From: Sipunculus nudus
Taxonomy: Eukaryota; Annelida; Sipuncula; Golfingiida; Sipunculidae
Length of the DNA stretch: 64,000 bases
Direction of reading: 5' to 3'
Assembly: GCA_026874595.1 (NCBI GenBank)
Contig: CM049314.1
Coordinates: 23,575,729-23,639,728 of the forward strand
In this document: positions 35,734-49,254 of the stretch, piece by piece
How positions within the stretch are numbered: the first letter of the stretch is position 1
How the letters are laid out: each line of letters opens with the position of its first letter
Position numbers and translations under genes: made by a program
The notes under the pieces: model-generated
Told to the model about the DNA's origin: nothing
Databases searched by the model: none
What the model saw: only the letters and a program-made list of their open reading frames with translations

Positions 35734-38700
35734 GTAGGTGACGTATCACGGATGTTTTTAAATATTATGCTTCGTTTCTTGGTGAATATTTAACAAAAGA
35801 GTATATGAGGAGTAGTCAGATACCATGTGGCAAGCGAATAAACTTGGTTTGAGTAAAAGACTCCATTGACGAATGAACCTCCCTAATCAGCATTTCAAGC
35901 ATACACATTACCAATTCTGAATTACTCATGCCTCAATGAATAAAACATTTTTAGTATTTTTATATATAAGAAAGTATATATGTACATATGTATAAGTCAG
36001 GGAGGTCCTACCTTCCAGTGCCAAATCCAAATGTTGTTTCTTCTTTCAGCAGTACCGTATATCTTGTAATGGCATAAAACAACTACTTTTGTCTTTTATA
36101 TTTTTTTCTTTAGGCGGTACCTTCAATTATTCTGATAAGAGAAAGCCAAACCAGGGTGCTGGAGTCTTCTACAGATTGCACATGAACACCAGCAGAGAGA
36201 CATCGCGTTTCAGCGACTTCCCCATGCCAGATCACTACCCGCCATTTCTCACTTGGCAGATGGCGCTCTCGTATCTTGAAGACTATGCCAAGCAATTTGA
36301 CCTGCTTAAACACGTGGAGTTTAACGTAGAGGTTACAAACGTAGCACCCGCTGAAGATTATGAGGTAACAGGGAGATGGTTAGTGAAAACTCGTTCGACT
36401 TCCTCTTGTGTCGAAGATTCCCGAGTATTTGACTGCGTCATGATTACCTCTGGGTACTTCCGAAAGGCTTTTGGACCACCTATCCCTGGACAAGGTTCTT
36501 TTGCGGGGAAGATCACTCATTCTATCGACTTTCGGAGAGGAGAAGAATACGCAGGGAAGAGCGTAGTGCTTGTTGGTAGATACAAGATATAATTACATTA
36601 AAATATAGTGTTATCTCCTGAATTCACTGACTACCTACTTTTAAGATATTCACGAGGAAAGTTTGATAAATATAAATTTGCAAGAAAAGCCTATTTTACA
36701 TAAAAAATAAAATATCTTCTACCTATAATAGTTAACAAATCCAAATAATTTCATGTTTGAACAATCAAGTTTGCTTAACTGCGTAGTTTTCAGATTTAAT
36801 TACCTAAAAAGAAAGATACATCTGTGTTTTCCATAATGGAATACATCCGTATACTTGAGACGGTGCTGAAGTATAATCTTGTTCAAATGTATTTAATTCA
36901 ATGACAAGTGATAAAACAAATCATGCGATAATCACTCGTTAAAATTTGACCATGATTCAATAATTTTGATGTTTGAATGTCATGACAATAAATGATACAG
37001 ATGTTTATAAAGAATAAGACAATAAGATGAACATAGTACAGACTGGAAAAGTTTTCAAGCTTGACAAAGATCCTATTACAGCAGAACATTTCTACAAAAA
37101 TAAAATAAAAAAATGTGTTGTAGGGAAAGTTGTCTATAGCCGGACAATAGTTTTACTACTTCTTGTTGTGTGCAAAAGCATTTATATTTTTATAATCACA
37201 CATGCATTTCAACCGAACTGGTGTTTTCAAAATGATAACATTTAAAATATTTAAACACAATATAGTGTCAATGTTCTTATATAAGCCAATATAAGATGTA
37301 TCATTACATTAGATTATTTCGTGCTTCGAAATATATTTTGTTTTATTTTCTGTTTTTAATACGTCGAAATATCTTCATTGTGTTTTATTTCAGGTGCAGG
37401 AAGTTCTGGATCAGACATTGCTATAGAAGTGTCTTTGTTTGCTCGTAAGGTATGGAAAATGACGAAAATATAGCGCGGGGATGACAGCTTCCCCGCGCTT
37501 GTTGCTCACACTTCCTTGGGTATCAGCTCGGCCAAGCAGTGCATCTGGCCGCCAATATCCCTATGAATAACTGATATAGAAAGAAGTTTGGTTAGATGAA
37601 TGTAGCATATTAGTTTAATAGCAACAACTCGCACATCCTTGTTATTATACCACTACTGTAATCAAATAAAAACAAGCATTTGCGTAAGTTTCAGGAAAAT
37701 ATTTTATTAATGCTATTTTCTGAATCGCAATACTTGGCTGCTCTGTATTTCGCAGGTGATCTTTGCGGTAGGGGATGGTCTTTATGTTATTCCTTTGTTT
37801 GATGGGAATAACGAGCCCTGGGATATCCTCATAAACCGCAGGAATTGCTTTTACGGCAAAGCTAACATGGTGGAAACTTTAAAGATGGCGGCGTCCAAAC
37901 GTTTAGACCACAGCAGAACCGGATTAGCTGAACCTGGGAGCTCTGGTTTTGCTGTGAGCGGCAATTTAGGAACTTTCATCAGGAAAGGAAAAATAGAAGT
38001 TCAAAGATACCTGGAACGCCTTGAACGATCTACCGCCTACTTTTCAGGTCTTAGAATGAATTAAAGTAAAATCCACTTACATGTAGTTCAGGAACGGTCA
38101 TGTGAGCGATGGTTTACCGTATATAACATATGATTGAACTCACATTACATGTTATATTATACTAAAGGTTTATCATATTTAATAACATGGAATGTCATAA
38201 ATAATCCATTTGAATTGCAGGATGGATCTTTTAACGGGATAAAACTTTATATGGCGACAAAATAGTTAGAATCTTATGTATCCAACCTGGACGCACACGG
38301 GTTGAATATGAATCAAAAGTACATACGTAAAGTAACATTTAGATTATTCTTTGTGTTATCAAATAATAATTACTAAAACAAAACCTTTGAAGTCACAAAT
38401 ACCAACCGAGGAGAAGGCGCTGCGTATTTCAAGCTATAATGATTTTTATTTTGACCGACAGGAGGCGTCGAAGCTGAGGTTGATCACGTGATCATGGCAA
38501 CAGGTTTCCAGGCAGATTATCCGTTCCTGGAAAAATCCGTTTTTCCCGGTAAATATTACTATCTCTCTCTAAGCATTCAACACGCCTACAATATTCATAA
38601 AAAAGCAGAAATAGACGTATAGAGGGTTGCTCGCGAGAGGATAAAATATTTCGTTGACAGTGTCTGCCTTAAAGTTTAACTTAATCAGCATATCCTAGTT

Positions 38701-40230
38701 TTAGGAACAGTATAGCATTTTTAAACATGTAAACCACAAACAAACAGAAAAGCAGATGGTCAGACATTCAAGATATAATCATCATGTAAACTTCAATACT
38801 GTGAAACCTATCTATAATTTTTTATGTTTTTACACCCTGCAAACCTCTGTTTTCCCAAAGACTCTCCTAATTAATGCTCCTGCTTTTGTTCGGATGTAAC
38901 AGAAGTTGAGAAGGTATGCTAGAAAGTAGGCCATGAGTAATGTCCATACCAAATAAAAAAAAAACGAAATGGGATATTACATTGGTAAATAATTGAACAG
39001 AGAATCGAGAGTCAAATAAATTTGTGATGTTTATATTTAACTCTATTATGCCTCACGACTTTTTTATTAAACAGGAAGCTGATCAAATGCATGCACAAGC
39101 TGAACCAGAAATCTGTTTAAATTACATGATAGACAATTAAATATTTCATGTCTGAATGTTCTGTAAAAGTAAGTGGACCATGGAATGGGTACGATCATGG
39201 TACGATAAAAGAATTCAAAAACCGTTAAGCACACAGCATCATAGGCTTAATAAACGTTTCTTGTACGAAGGCTGTGAAGTAGAACATCTTTGTGACATCA
39301 CTTCATCAGTCCCCAAAACAGACGCAGGATGAATAACCGCATTTCAAAAGCATACAGTGCAAGAACTGCTGGTTTTTCAGAATGATAGAGAGCTCAAGGG
39401 AAAGTCTCTCCTGTTAAAGAACACAAATTGGGAACATCAAAACTTGAGGCATAGTCTATAACTATACATTAAAGATGATATTATTCGTGTTCATCCCCTT
39501 GGTCAGAGAAATTGTGGTAGGCCTCCTCTTAAAATGCATATATGATGAGCCTTTTTCCAGCAAACCAGTTCGATATATAACGAATGCTTCTTTGTTTCAG
39601 ATAATTTTCGGGGAATGACCTTATATAAGCTGGTGTGGCCAACGTGTCTAAAACACCCGACTCTGGCCGTCATTGGTCACTTTGCAGCATTTGGTGCAGC
39701 GTGGCCGATCATGGAGTTGCAGGCCCGCTGGGTAGCACGGGTATTCAGTGGACAGCGCAACTTACCGAATAACACTTACATGAAGGGAAATGACGGGATG
39801 GAAGATTTAGTGTTTCCTCTAAATGCACATGGGTCACTGAAGGTGAGAAATAAGGAAAATATGTTTTGTTCAAGATAGGATTATGGTTAAAATAGCACAA
39901 GAATATAAATGGTAATGAAAGGTGATACACGTAATCATGTTAACAGTAAAAAGGATCTTCACCTCAACATTCTCATAGTCGCAATAAAATTTATTATTCC
40001 ATCAAAGATTGGCACCTTATTACATGATTCAAAATTAATATATTAAAATAATCATATATCCAAACACAGGAAAACTATTAGAATTTATTATAAATTGTGG
40101 TACACTTCAACCACGACGTATATCCCTCTATCAATTTATTTTTTTTTTGTATATTAAATTTAATATGAACATTTACGAATGATTTGATTCGTTCCATATA
40201 CAAAGTAACCCTCTCTCTCTCTCACTCTCA

Positions 40231-40263
<33 letters not shown>

Positions 40264-41828
40264 TAATTTGAAATTGAACTAGATTCAAACAAAATATTGA
40301 TTGGATATATTTTAAAACACGACATAAACATCTTTATAAAGCATTATATTTGATTTATTTCATTTAAAGCAAAACCTACACAGATCTGTCTCTCTTTCAA
40401 CAAATGTAAATAGAGCATTATCATGCCAAACATTGCTATTCATGATTTTTCAATGGGACGTAGGTTCAGTTGAACCATAATTAAAACTTTCTATAAACAA
40501 AATAAAGCAGTGAAAATGAAAAAAAAAATGTCCTCTGCTTTAGCAATGAAAGTTGATTAACTTTCACCTATCAACATAAAATACGGAGGGATGAAAGAAG
40601 AAAACACACACTTGCACTATGGATATCTTAATATGCACTCTAAGATTATAATATTTGACATTTAAGTATTACAATCACGAAATATAATATGCAAATCGAC
40701 TGCTTCCCTTGACGTTATTATTATTGTTCGAATAGTATTTTTTTTGCTGCGATAAAGTGATAATTTAAAATTCCTTTATTTTTCGACTACAAACTTTAAT
40801 TTAATTGTTATATACACAGAGTGTCATAGGGCTGATATATAAGATAGTAATAGGTTGAATCTGGAATAGTGACGTTTTCTATCCACGGTAACGGCATATG
40901 TCCTGGCCACATATTAAACAAGAATACTAAAAATAATGGAAAACATTTTTTTCTTTTATGTCATTATTCAGATTAGTGTATAAAAATAGGAATGGATTGT
41001 GGTGTTGTCCTAAAAATTGCTCAATAGAAAATAAGTGTTTATATTAATATCATTCTTAAAAAAACCAACGATGACTTAAGGACGAAAACTGCCAGTAAAT
41101 GAGTATACATTTGCGTTAACTGTACATCTTGTCCTGGAGGGCCTTCCCCTTTGACAAGACAAATACAACTGATGTCGATAGAATTGTTTTCTATATACAG
41201 ATACGTGTACAAAGTATTATTAAAACTCAATTCAATGGCTCATACAATAAAATTACAATTGAAAGTCTATAGAATTGCTTACACAAACTTTCGTTTTAAA
41301 GTGTGAGTGTTCTTCGACATATCAATTGAATTAAGTTAAATGATATTTCTTCTTTACTTACACAAACAATCATTCTGATTGTTGGCCGTTCTCGGATTGT
41401 ATAAGTACGACCTTGCTCTGATATAAAGGCTTAAGAAAATTTAGATAGACGTTGGAAGTTCTTAGTGGAAGAGATTGCATATGAAATACGCTTGTTTTCT
41501 ATCTCAGCTTTTCCCCGTGTATTACATGGACCTTGTCGCGGAGGAGATTGGATGTAAACCAAATATTCTACACAGCCTGTTCACAGATCCAGTGGTGGCC
41601 TGGAAATTATTTACAGGGCCCATGTTTCCCGCCCAGTACCGTATGCAAGGACCGCATCGAACAAGAGATGCCAGGGACCAGTTCCTGAAAGGTTACGACC
41701 TCACCTTTAATTCGCCCAGACGCCGTGAGTTGGCGAAGGATACATCCCAGTGGAAACGAACACTTTATTTTGCATTTGGGATAATGGCAACCGTTTTGCT
41801 CATGTGGTGCTGCTATAAATGTATATAA
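35613..41828 (+). CDS. FMO: Flavin-containing monooxygenase, copy B (intact)
   Basis: Exons: 35,613-35,733, 36,114-36,575, 37,394-37,449, 37,756-38,047, 38,462-38,548, 39,601-39,842 and 41,508-41,828. They join to 1,581 bases and 526 residues, close to the usual 530-535 of animal FMOs. All introns are GT-AG. The enzyme uses NADPH and O2 to form a C4a-hydroperoxyflavin and oxygenates N- or S-containing small molecules, normally on the cytosolic face of the ER. Visible motifs are the FAD site GCGVSG (residues 12-17), a YPPFLTW-QFDLLKHVEF block matching FMO families (82-110), FxGxxxHxxxF as [11 protein letters not shown] (170-180), the NADPH site GAGSSG (195-200), MATGF (322-326) and QARW in exon 6. 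A hydrophobic C-terminal anchor lies at about 504-521. The ATG at 35,613 gives the normal short lead before the Rossmann fold. The substrate cannot be told from sequence. Confidence 0.93.
36114..36575 (+). CDS. FMO: FMO copy B exon 2
   Basis: A 462-base exon between acceptor 'ttctttag' and donor GTTG/gtagat. It holds the FMO signature [11 protein letters not shown] and the first glycine of the NADPH motif. An apparent upstream ATG at 36,089 lies in the intron and is not used. Confidence 0.92.
37394..37449 (+). CDS. FMO: FMO copy B exon 3
   Basis: A 56-base micro-exon with acceptor 'tatttcag' and donor GTAAG/gtatgg. It completes GAGSSGSD of the NADPH-binding fold and ends in phase 0. Confidence 0.9.
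37756..38047 (+). CDS. FMO: FMO copy B exon 4
   Basis: A 292-base exon with acceptor 'tttcgcag' and donor TTCAG/gtctta. It starts with VIFAVGDGLYVIPLF, where vertebrate FMOs have the V-F-x-S-T-R stretch after the NADPH fold. It is the least conserved exon at family level. Confidence 0.9.
38462..38548 (+). CDS. FMO: FMO copy B exon 5
   Basis: An 87-base exon with acceptor 'gaccgacag' and donor CCCG/gtaaat. It carries VIMATGFQADYPFL, the ATG(F/Y) motif linking the two dinucleotide domains. Phase is 1 on both sides. Confidence 0.9.
39601..39842 (+). CDS. FMO: FMO copy B exon 6
   Basis: A 242-base exon with acceptor 'tttgtttcag' and donor GAAG/gtgaga. It encodes LKHPTLAVIGHF and MELQARWVARVFSG, which fit the conserved 'PTLAIIG...Q.RW...V..G' stretch of FMOs. 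Confidence 0.92.
40207..40262. repeat. CT/CA microsatellite in FMO copy B intron 6
   Basis: A (CT)n stretch runs into (CA)n. The orthologous spot in copy A (about 10,611-10,632) has only a few CT and CA units. The array therefore expanded in one paralogue. Confidence 0.9.
41508..41828 (+). CDS. FMO: FMO copy B exon 7 with membrane anchor
   Basis: The terminal exon follows acceptor 'tatctcag' and stops at 41,828. PAQYRMQGP matches the FMO 'P.Q(Y/F)R..GP' block. The last 25 residues hold a hydrophobic stretch of about 17 residues ending in Cys/Tyr/Lys, like the C-terminal ER anchor of vertebrate FMOs. Confidence 0.92.
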   Translation, partial: LFPVYYMDLVAEEIGCKPNILHSLFTDPVVAWKLFTGPMFPAQYRMQGPHRTRDARDQFLKGYDLTFNSPRRRELAKDTSQWKRTLYFAFGIMATVLLMWCCYKCI

Positions 41829-44478
41829 CTTTACTTTGACCAACATGATTCAAATGATCACCGTTTCAGCCTTTCATCTCTCTCTGTATAACTGAACGGA
41901 AAAAGGCATTCGATACGGCATTTTTATGATGCATTATCTACAGTCTTAAAGTTAGACTTATACTGTCTGTTTTTCTGTTTAACAGCTTGGTACTATAATA
42001 CTGTATCTTTATGAAAACAATAGAACTGTAGTCCTTGAATAGTCCTTACACTTGCAGATTGACACAGCAATTCTTCACTCCTTTTAATGACTTCAGGTCT
42101 CATGTACTAATTATTAGTAATATGCCAAGGGTATTTCCTGTCTATATATCTTTTTCAGTAGTCATAACAATTGAAATGCCCTGTAGTGTCTATATAGTTT
42201 ATTTTTTATGCTTCAGTCATTGCGCTTTAAGCACCTGTGAGCGGCAGGTACTGCTTATATGGTTTATGTTTCATGCTTCAATCAAAGCGATTTCTGCTCC
42301 TGTGAGCGGCAAGTCTAATATGTTAAAATATAATCGAGCAATGTGAGGCCTACTTTGGCCAACTACTAGTGGGTACATGTACATGTATCATATACACTCT
42401 CTTTACGCTGTAAGTCATAGAGACTTGTTATTAATACAAAAGTATCTTTTCCCTTAAAATGCTGGCTGTTGAGTAAGTTGAAAAAAAATAAGCAGTTCAG
42501 CTAGTACATTTTAAATTATTTTTATATATAATCAAAAACATTAAACAACTACAGGCTGCACGGATACTGGCCGAACTGTTCGTATATGCATAGCTATGTT
42601 CTTTCGGGAGAAGTTCATGTCATTTTACTACCATCTGTTCATTCAATGTTTTAGTATCTTTGTAAATGAGTGCATTATAAAACATAATAGCCAAACACCA
42701 GACGTTATGCTCATTCCTACATGTATTCTCGGTGAATGGTTTACACAATGTAGGTCTTTATACAAGCATATTTGCTTAAATGTTTTCTATCCTCAATTTA
42801 ATTAATTACACAATATTGCAGTGAAAGGAAAGATATTACAAATCTTAAAATTCTCTCATGCAATTTAGCTTAGTTTTCGTTGTATCTCTTTAAGTTCACG
42901 TTCTTCTGACACTCTCATGGAATAAATTTAGAATGATGGGATATGTACAGATTTATCTATTTCACCTGTTTAGTACCAACACGACAATGCTTTAGTTTTA
43001 ATGAGACCCAGTTCTGGTTCATTTTATTTAGATTTCTTCTTTTTTATGTATATGGAGCGTCTTGGTCGGCTAAGAGTGAAATCAAACATATGAATCACAA
43101 AATCCAAGCAAATAATGCCCTTATCCTGCGCAAGAATAACTAATTAGACTTAAACCTCTCCCTTATACACACATATTACAAATGGAATATAAGCCTCTTT
43201 CAAATTGTGTGTCTCTTCAACTTTAACACGATTACATTCGGTTTCTTGTGATTGTCTGATCTTAGACTTGTAGGACCTTCTGGATCCCCGCAGGCAATTT
43301 CTGGATTAGAAGGTAAAGAGGGGCAGAAAGTTTATGGAGCAAGGTTACTTTGTATGAAATGAGAATATTTGTAGGAATGTTTGGGTTGAGGTGAATCATG
43401 CGCATACCTTTGTCATGTTTTGAAGACAGGGTCATGGAGTATTTTTGTTGTAAGGAAGTACACACTTTAAAGAGAGCTAAGATCTAAAAACATACAAAAA
43501 TATCCATAAATCATATTATTGCAGCTGCCTACAAATACGGCCTCACAACCTACTATCAACTCTAAATGACCATACATATGGGTGACAAATAAGGTGAACG
43601 CAAAAGCCCAGCTTCAAAGTAGCATCCCATGGTAAAACCCGTTATCAAAAATCAATTCAAACATTATTTAAAATTCATAAAAGTATCGAACATATGAATT
43701 ATTTTAAGTCTCGTACGGTGGTCCGTGTGATGGTATACATATATTTAAAATTTTTATAAATTTTCTTAAGCTATTTTAACATTTAATTTATTTCGTTTTT
43801 AAACAGTGCGCTATTTTTCTCAACCAAACAGGCTTAGGGGGATGCATGATATGATATGAAAATAACCAAAACTTGAGTTTTTATTTTCCTCTATCACGTG
43901 TGTATCTTTCTTAAAACTGAACTTATAGTTTTATTCAATACAAAATCCTATTTTATTTCTTTAACAAGAAAGATACATTGTAGAGGGGATATCACTTTTG
44001 AGATATTGTCATGCAGATTTATAAACGTCCAATAAAAATGACTTAATATTACCGGGTTCTTAAAATGAAGAACCTGTTTATTACTATTTTTTTATGGTAA
44101 AATCATGTAAAAATTAATGAAAAGCTCAAACATATATACCGCTAGATAGAACACTAGACCAGGTTTAAACGAATGTATATAATATGTTTTGCAAGTTTTT
44201 CTGACCTAAAAATAATTTTGAAAAAGAAACGGTTTGACAGGAGGGGTGGAAAAGACTATATTTAATTATTTTATATATAGACAATTTAAAATGGACAATG
44301 AAAACCATAAACAAGAATAATAAAAACATGACACAAAATAATTTATTAAAAAGGTGAGAGAGTGGAACTCTAAACAACGAGAGGAACTTATATTGGAAAA
44401 GTTGGAGAGAATGCCGTTAAGTTAGTATAAAATACATGTAAATTATACTTCAGTGTAAGGAAGATAATATAAAACACC

Positions 44479-44560
44479 TCACAGTCCTCATGCAAACCAT
44501 ATAAATCGTCATGTTATGAAGACTTTTTTTCATCTTGTATCTCCGTTATTGAAGTGAGCT
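44479..44560. repeat. Short segment shared with 48,370-48,447
   Basis: About 80 bases starting 'tcacagtcctcatgcaaacc' are similar to 48,370-48,447. At the matching place in unit A (about 14,740-14,830) the sequence is different. The segment therefore looks like a dispersed repeat or a patch copied into unit B. Confidence 0.6.
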
Positions 44561-45905
44561 TTATGAACACAAACCGGAATATAGATAATAAGCTGCATAA
44601 AATTACTTGGGTATTTCTATATTTATTCTTTTGCTGGCTAAGATTTGCCAATATGCCTTAAAAATTGTATTATGTCCGGTATAATTCTATTTGTCATTTA
44701 AAGACAATCATTTTGAACATTGTTTGATATACATTGTATATACAAATGAAACACCAAACGAAATATATCAACCTGAAGCAGGGTACCTTATGCGAATTTT
44801 CTAAGGCTCGGCAGATGTTTCACAGATGGCACAATTGAAACTGGCAAAACATGGGAAGTCGTTCAATTTCCAGTCATATTGCTGACGAAGCTGCAGGCAA
44901 TGCTCTCGCAACAGTTGGTTATCTGGTTGAATGGAAGCCCGATTTGGAAAAAAGAACCTCCGACCAGAGGTCACCAAACGCCATATTCCTTCCTTTTCAT
45001 GGTCAGAATCACGAGCCAAGTTTCCCAAGATTGCTAGTAGAATATATATATATGGGTTAAGAATGAGATGAACATGTTGGATGGGGCTTATAATTGTTCA
45101 GGATTCTATTTCTTTATAACAATTTAGGTCATGTTTGTTTTATTGCGATGCGAGGTGGTGTACGTCCCCGAAACATGCTAAAATCAATGACCTTTCTTCT
45201 CTTTTCCCATTTTGCTTTTTCCCCGACATTTTATCTCGATAGTTAGTCACAGAATTTGCCATAGGTTATAAATTTCTATTTGATATTTATGTTTAACCTT
45301 AATTTAATTTTCAAGGTCGTAGGCTACTAAATATTACTGTCGCTCATTTATGGGCGATGGGCGAGTTATCCGGTGATCACTCGTCAAGCTTTAATATTAC
45401 AACATAATGATGAAAGGGATCTGATTCTTGGTACAATGGGGTGTTGTATTTTTCTTGTGCTTTATTATTTAAAGAATTCTGGAACCAAAAGGCTTCTATT
45501 CATTACTATTACAATGCCATGTCAGGGTTTAAATTTCAATACATATTATTGCATCACATTTCTTTGCTCTTCAAAGAATTTGATCTGCACAAAAAAATAT
45601 TAATATTTGCCGCATTAATAAATAGACTTATTAAATATAATTTTCTAATAAATAGTCTTAGAAGGTGGAGTACCAAAAGGTCGGCACTTTTCCTGGTCCC
45701 TGGATCTTTGGGCTGTGATTTAAAATCTTATTTAGGTTTTCGGCCTCAACCTCCGTCTCTTTGTTGATCAAATAACCCCCATCGTTTTACAGATTCTCCC
45801 AGCTGTATACTACGCTTGCTTTACCTGGACAAATTTGTAGCAGGATGCTGTGAAACCCGGTTCCGTTTTTAACTTTTTTACTCGATAAAAGTAGGGAAAT
45901 CCAAC

Positions 45906-48900
45906 AGGATAAGTTATTTCTTAAATAAAAAATACAATTTGACCTCATAAATACCTAACGTTGTATATTTGCATCAGCATACAAAAAAACTTCCGTTTTC
46001 TTTTTTTTGTACAAGGCACCCAGTAATATCAAGGTTGGCATTCAATTCACTATAGGGCTTATACACTACGTGTAATTATCATAGGAGATGCCTTTAGAAT
46101 ATTTAAATAACCATAATATAAGGTTAATATAAAGTTCCTTCAACTGGTTTAAGGGTCAACATTCTAATCAAAACGCGCTTGCATGGTTTTATTTTAAGAA
46201 TTCGGATTACAAAATATCACATAGAATTTATATAAACAAACAATTCAAATTCAATAAAATTAATATCAACACACGTGTTATTTCCTTTAGTGAAATATTT
46301 CAGAATACTAGTACCCATTTCGTTAATTTCTCAAAAGTTTCTTGTTAACGTGGGTCATTTATGGGAAGGTATTCCAGCGACTGGGATTTCATTATGTAGG
46401 ATTACGACCACCCAGTCAAACGTATCTAGCAAACATTTGTTCTACAACAATGGAGCAATACAAAAATAACGCTGGGCAGTCTTATAAAGAAATTTTTGGG
46501 TTGCTGTAATAGTTTCAGAGCCATATGACGCATGCAGTTCCCAGTACTTCCACACAGTGGTATTTTGGTGCATTTGTCGGTGACATAACTCTCGGCATTC
46601 TTCTTCTAGTATATGATTTCAGTACTCACCACTCATCAGGGAACCCCTAAATGATTTCTGAAATATTACTGATCAATTTAAAATCCCTGAAGTCAAATTA
46701 ATAGTTTACGATTGGATTTTTTTCGTTGTAAGGTTAACCTGTAAAAATGTTTTTTTATCTCTGGTTAGAACTGCAGTCATATAAAACATTCATAAAATAT
46801 TACCGTATATCCTACATTACTACAGTAGTGAATATGAAGACTTTAAGATCAACTGTAAAATGCCAATGATTATGTCCATACCGTTTATCTATGAATCGTC
46901 TAGCAATAAAATAAACTTTCAATAGAAAAAATTATCCCACAGAAAATATGTATCTGATAAGATTATTTGTTCGTGTAAATGCTGTGGCTGCCCTTTTTGT
47001 GAAGGGTTAAACTTCGCCATATTCACAAATGCCCATTAACTCTAAACTAAACCGTCGTAAAAGAGGCCTCATCGCCAAAAACGGTTCTAAATAAAAATAG
47101 ACCATTTATGTTACCCTTTTACTGAAAAGCTGCTATAATTAAAATGTCTTGCAAAGTATATACCAATAATGGGCAATAATTCCAAGTGTTTCGATACTCC
47201 CTAGGGTAACCATTCAATTTGCATTTCTTGTACATATTATTATATATAATTATTAATAATTCAATAGTGGATATACTATATCTAGGTTGGCATATGGGAA
47301 CATATCAAAAATAGAACCGTCGCGACACATTCAACCAATAACAAAAAATATAAAGAAATCTGTGCGGTAATGTCAAGCCATTATCTGACCAACAGATTTA
47401 TGAATCATGCAATATAATAAACTTATAAGGTAAATTGAAAGGAATTATAGTAAGGGTAATATACCGGACTACATTGACATTCAATTTACGAATACAAGGA
47501 GACCGCTTGGATCTGGACCTATTTACGAAACATTTAATGAAAATGGCAGATTTATGAACATACAATCCTTCAATATTTCATTTAATAGGTGGCGGCTTTA
47601 GAATAGATACCCATTGTAAAGATGACCAGAATAATAAGAGATACCTAAGCCATATTACTATTCTGTTCAGAGCTATCTGTCAAAAAAAAATGTTTTCTTC
47701 GATTAGAATATTCACAAAATGGACAGGTTTTTGCCGACCGGTAAGCATTCGAATCTGGAATAAACGATTTGATTTCAATGATAATTGATCGTGTTGATTC
47801 AAATATAATTTTGGAAGAACTATTGGTTATTATTAACGTGATATTGATATTAATTTAAAAATAAAAATGGCATTTTTCTGTCATCTTGCGTTTCTTAGGA
47901 GCAACCACAGTGTCTCAATGTTTGCAAATATTTTTTGCCCAGGACAGAATCATAATAATGTCGACAGTATTCTCGAGATATTTATTGTCTTGTTGCCGCT
48001 TAAACAAGCTGTGATTAATTTGGATTTATTATCGTCTTTATCTTGTATTCTGGTAAAATAGGACAGTTGGCCGAACACACATTAAATTGCCCACCACTCA
48101 ATTGAAAGGGACATAATGTCCGTCTTTTGTATAGAAACAGATCCGATGGTCTGTTAAATGCCAATGCATCCTCAATCATAGCCAGTTGATTGATTTTTTA
48201 ATGCGTAGGCATCAGCAAGAACTCAAAAAATATATATGAGATGGCCTTTCTTAATTTATTTTGCTGCAATACTGCAATAACACCATTGACAATAAAACAG
48301 AGAGGAGAAACCGTGAAGTGTCTCTGAACCCTGTAAAAGCACCACACAGAATTTATTGCTGTATTCATATCACAGTCCTCATGCAAACCTTATACATCGT
48401 CATTTTATAAATTTTTTCCTCGTGTGACGCAGACGTTGAAATGAGCAAATCAAAGAAATCAGGGAGTGTTCACGATGTAGCTTCACTGTAAGAGTGAATG
48501 ACTGTGCTATGGTGACAAAAAAATGTTGGCTCTACCAGCTGCTGGAAGGATATGGATGTTATTTATCATTGTGTATGCATGACAACGTTCTATAGACAAC
48601 AAGGAATATTTTATATCATCTGACTGAAAGTTAGTTGCGAAATGAGTAGGATTCTAGACTAATATCACAGGATATTCTTACTCAACGAAATTCCTGAAAT
48701 GGCAGACTTGACAGCCCTCTGTAATAGGGTACGTGTACCTTTTGCAGGTCGATAATATATATTCTTTTCGTTCGCCTGTTTAAACCCTCCTGTGTTCCAT
48801 AATCATAGATAACGAGTATATTAAAGAATTATCTTTTATAAAAAGAACATATCAAGAATTTCACTATGATTATAGTTAAATTTAATTGAATATCCTTCCC

Positions 48901-49254
48901 CCTAAATATGTTTCTTGTGCAACTGTTTTTCTGTTTGCCAACAGCATGTGTAAGGTGTAACTAAAAGTTCGTAGATAAACAAGCTCAGTATCCAACACAA
49001 TGGAGTTATAAATACTTTTCTTGACAAAACGTATCAACATTTCATTTACATGTACTCAGAGTAAACCAGAAATCACTAATATTTTACAGAAAAGGTAGGA
49101 CGGGCTTTAAGGTTAACCTTGGCCTCTTTCCATGCCAAAAGACAGAGATTTGTTTTTCGCACTTTAACCATATAATGAACAGAGTGAATGACTGTCGGAT
49201 GTTTATACGGAATTTCTTCCTAAGGTGGTATTTTCAGAGACTGGAGCCATCTCA
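45906..49254. other. Spacer without a recognised gene
   Basis: AT-rich, with only short open frames. A frame at about 47,455-47,605 (+ strand, 48 codons with RRPLGSGPIYETFNENG) looks coding-like. It has no start codon and no family match. Nothing else is supported. Confidence 0.45.

Larger units (their letters stand above)
34055..45905 (+). repeat. Segmental duplication unit B (FMO-containing)
   Basis: This is the second copy of the unit that starts at about 5,880. Relative to A it has about 1 kb of extra sequence upstream of exon 1 (roughly 34,500-35,470), a longer intron 2 (818 against 309 bases), and an expanded CT/CA tract in intron 6. It lacks the roughly 2 kb segment of A at 14.99-16.99 kb. 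Similarity ends near 45,905. Confidence 0.85.

Noticed and set aside
35517-35741. Longer N-terminal extension of FMO copy B starting at 35,517
   Set aside because: The upstream codons have no counterpart in copy A or in the FMO family. The ATG at 35,613 is shared by both copies.
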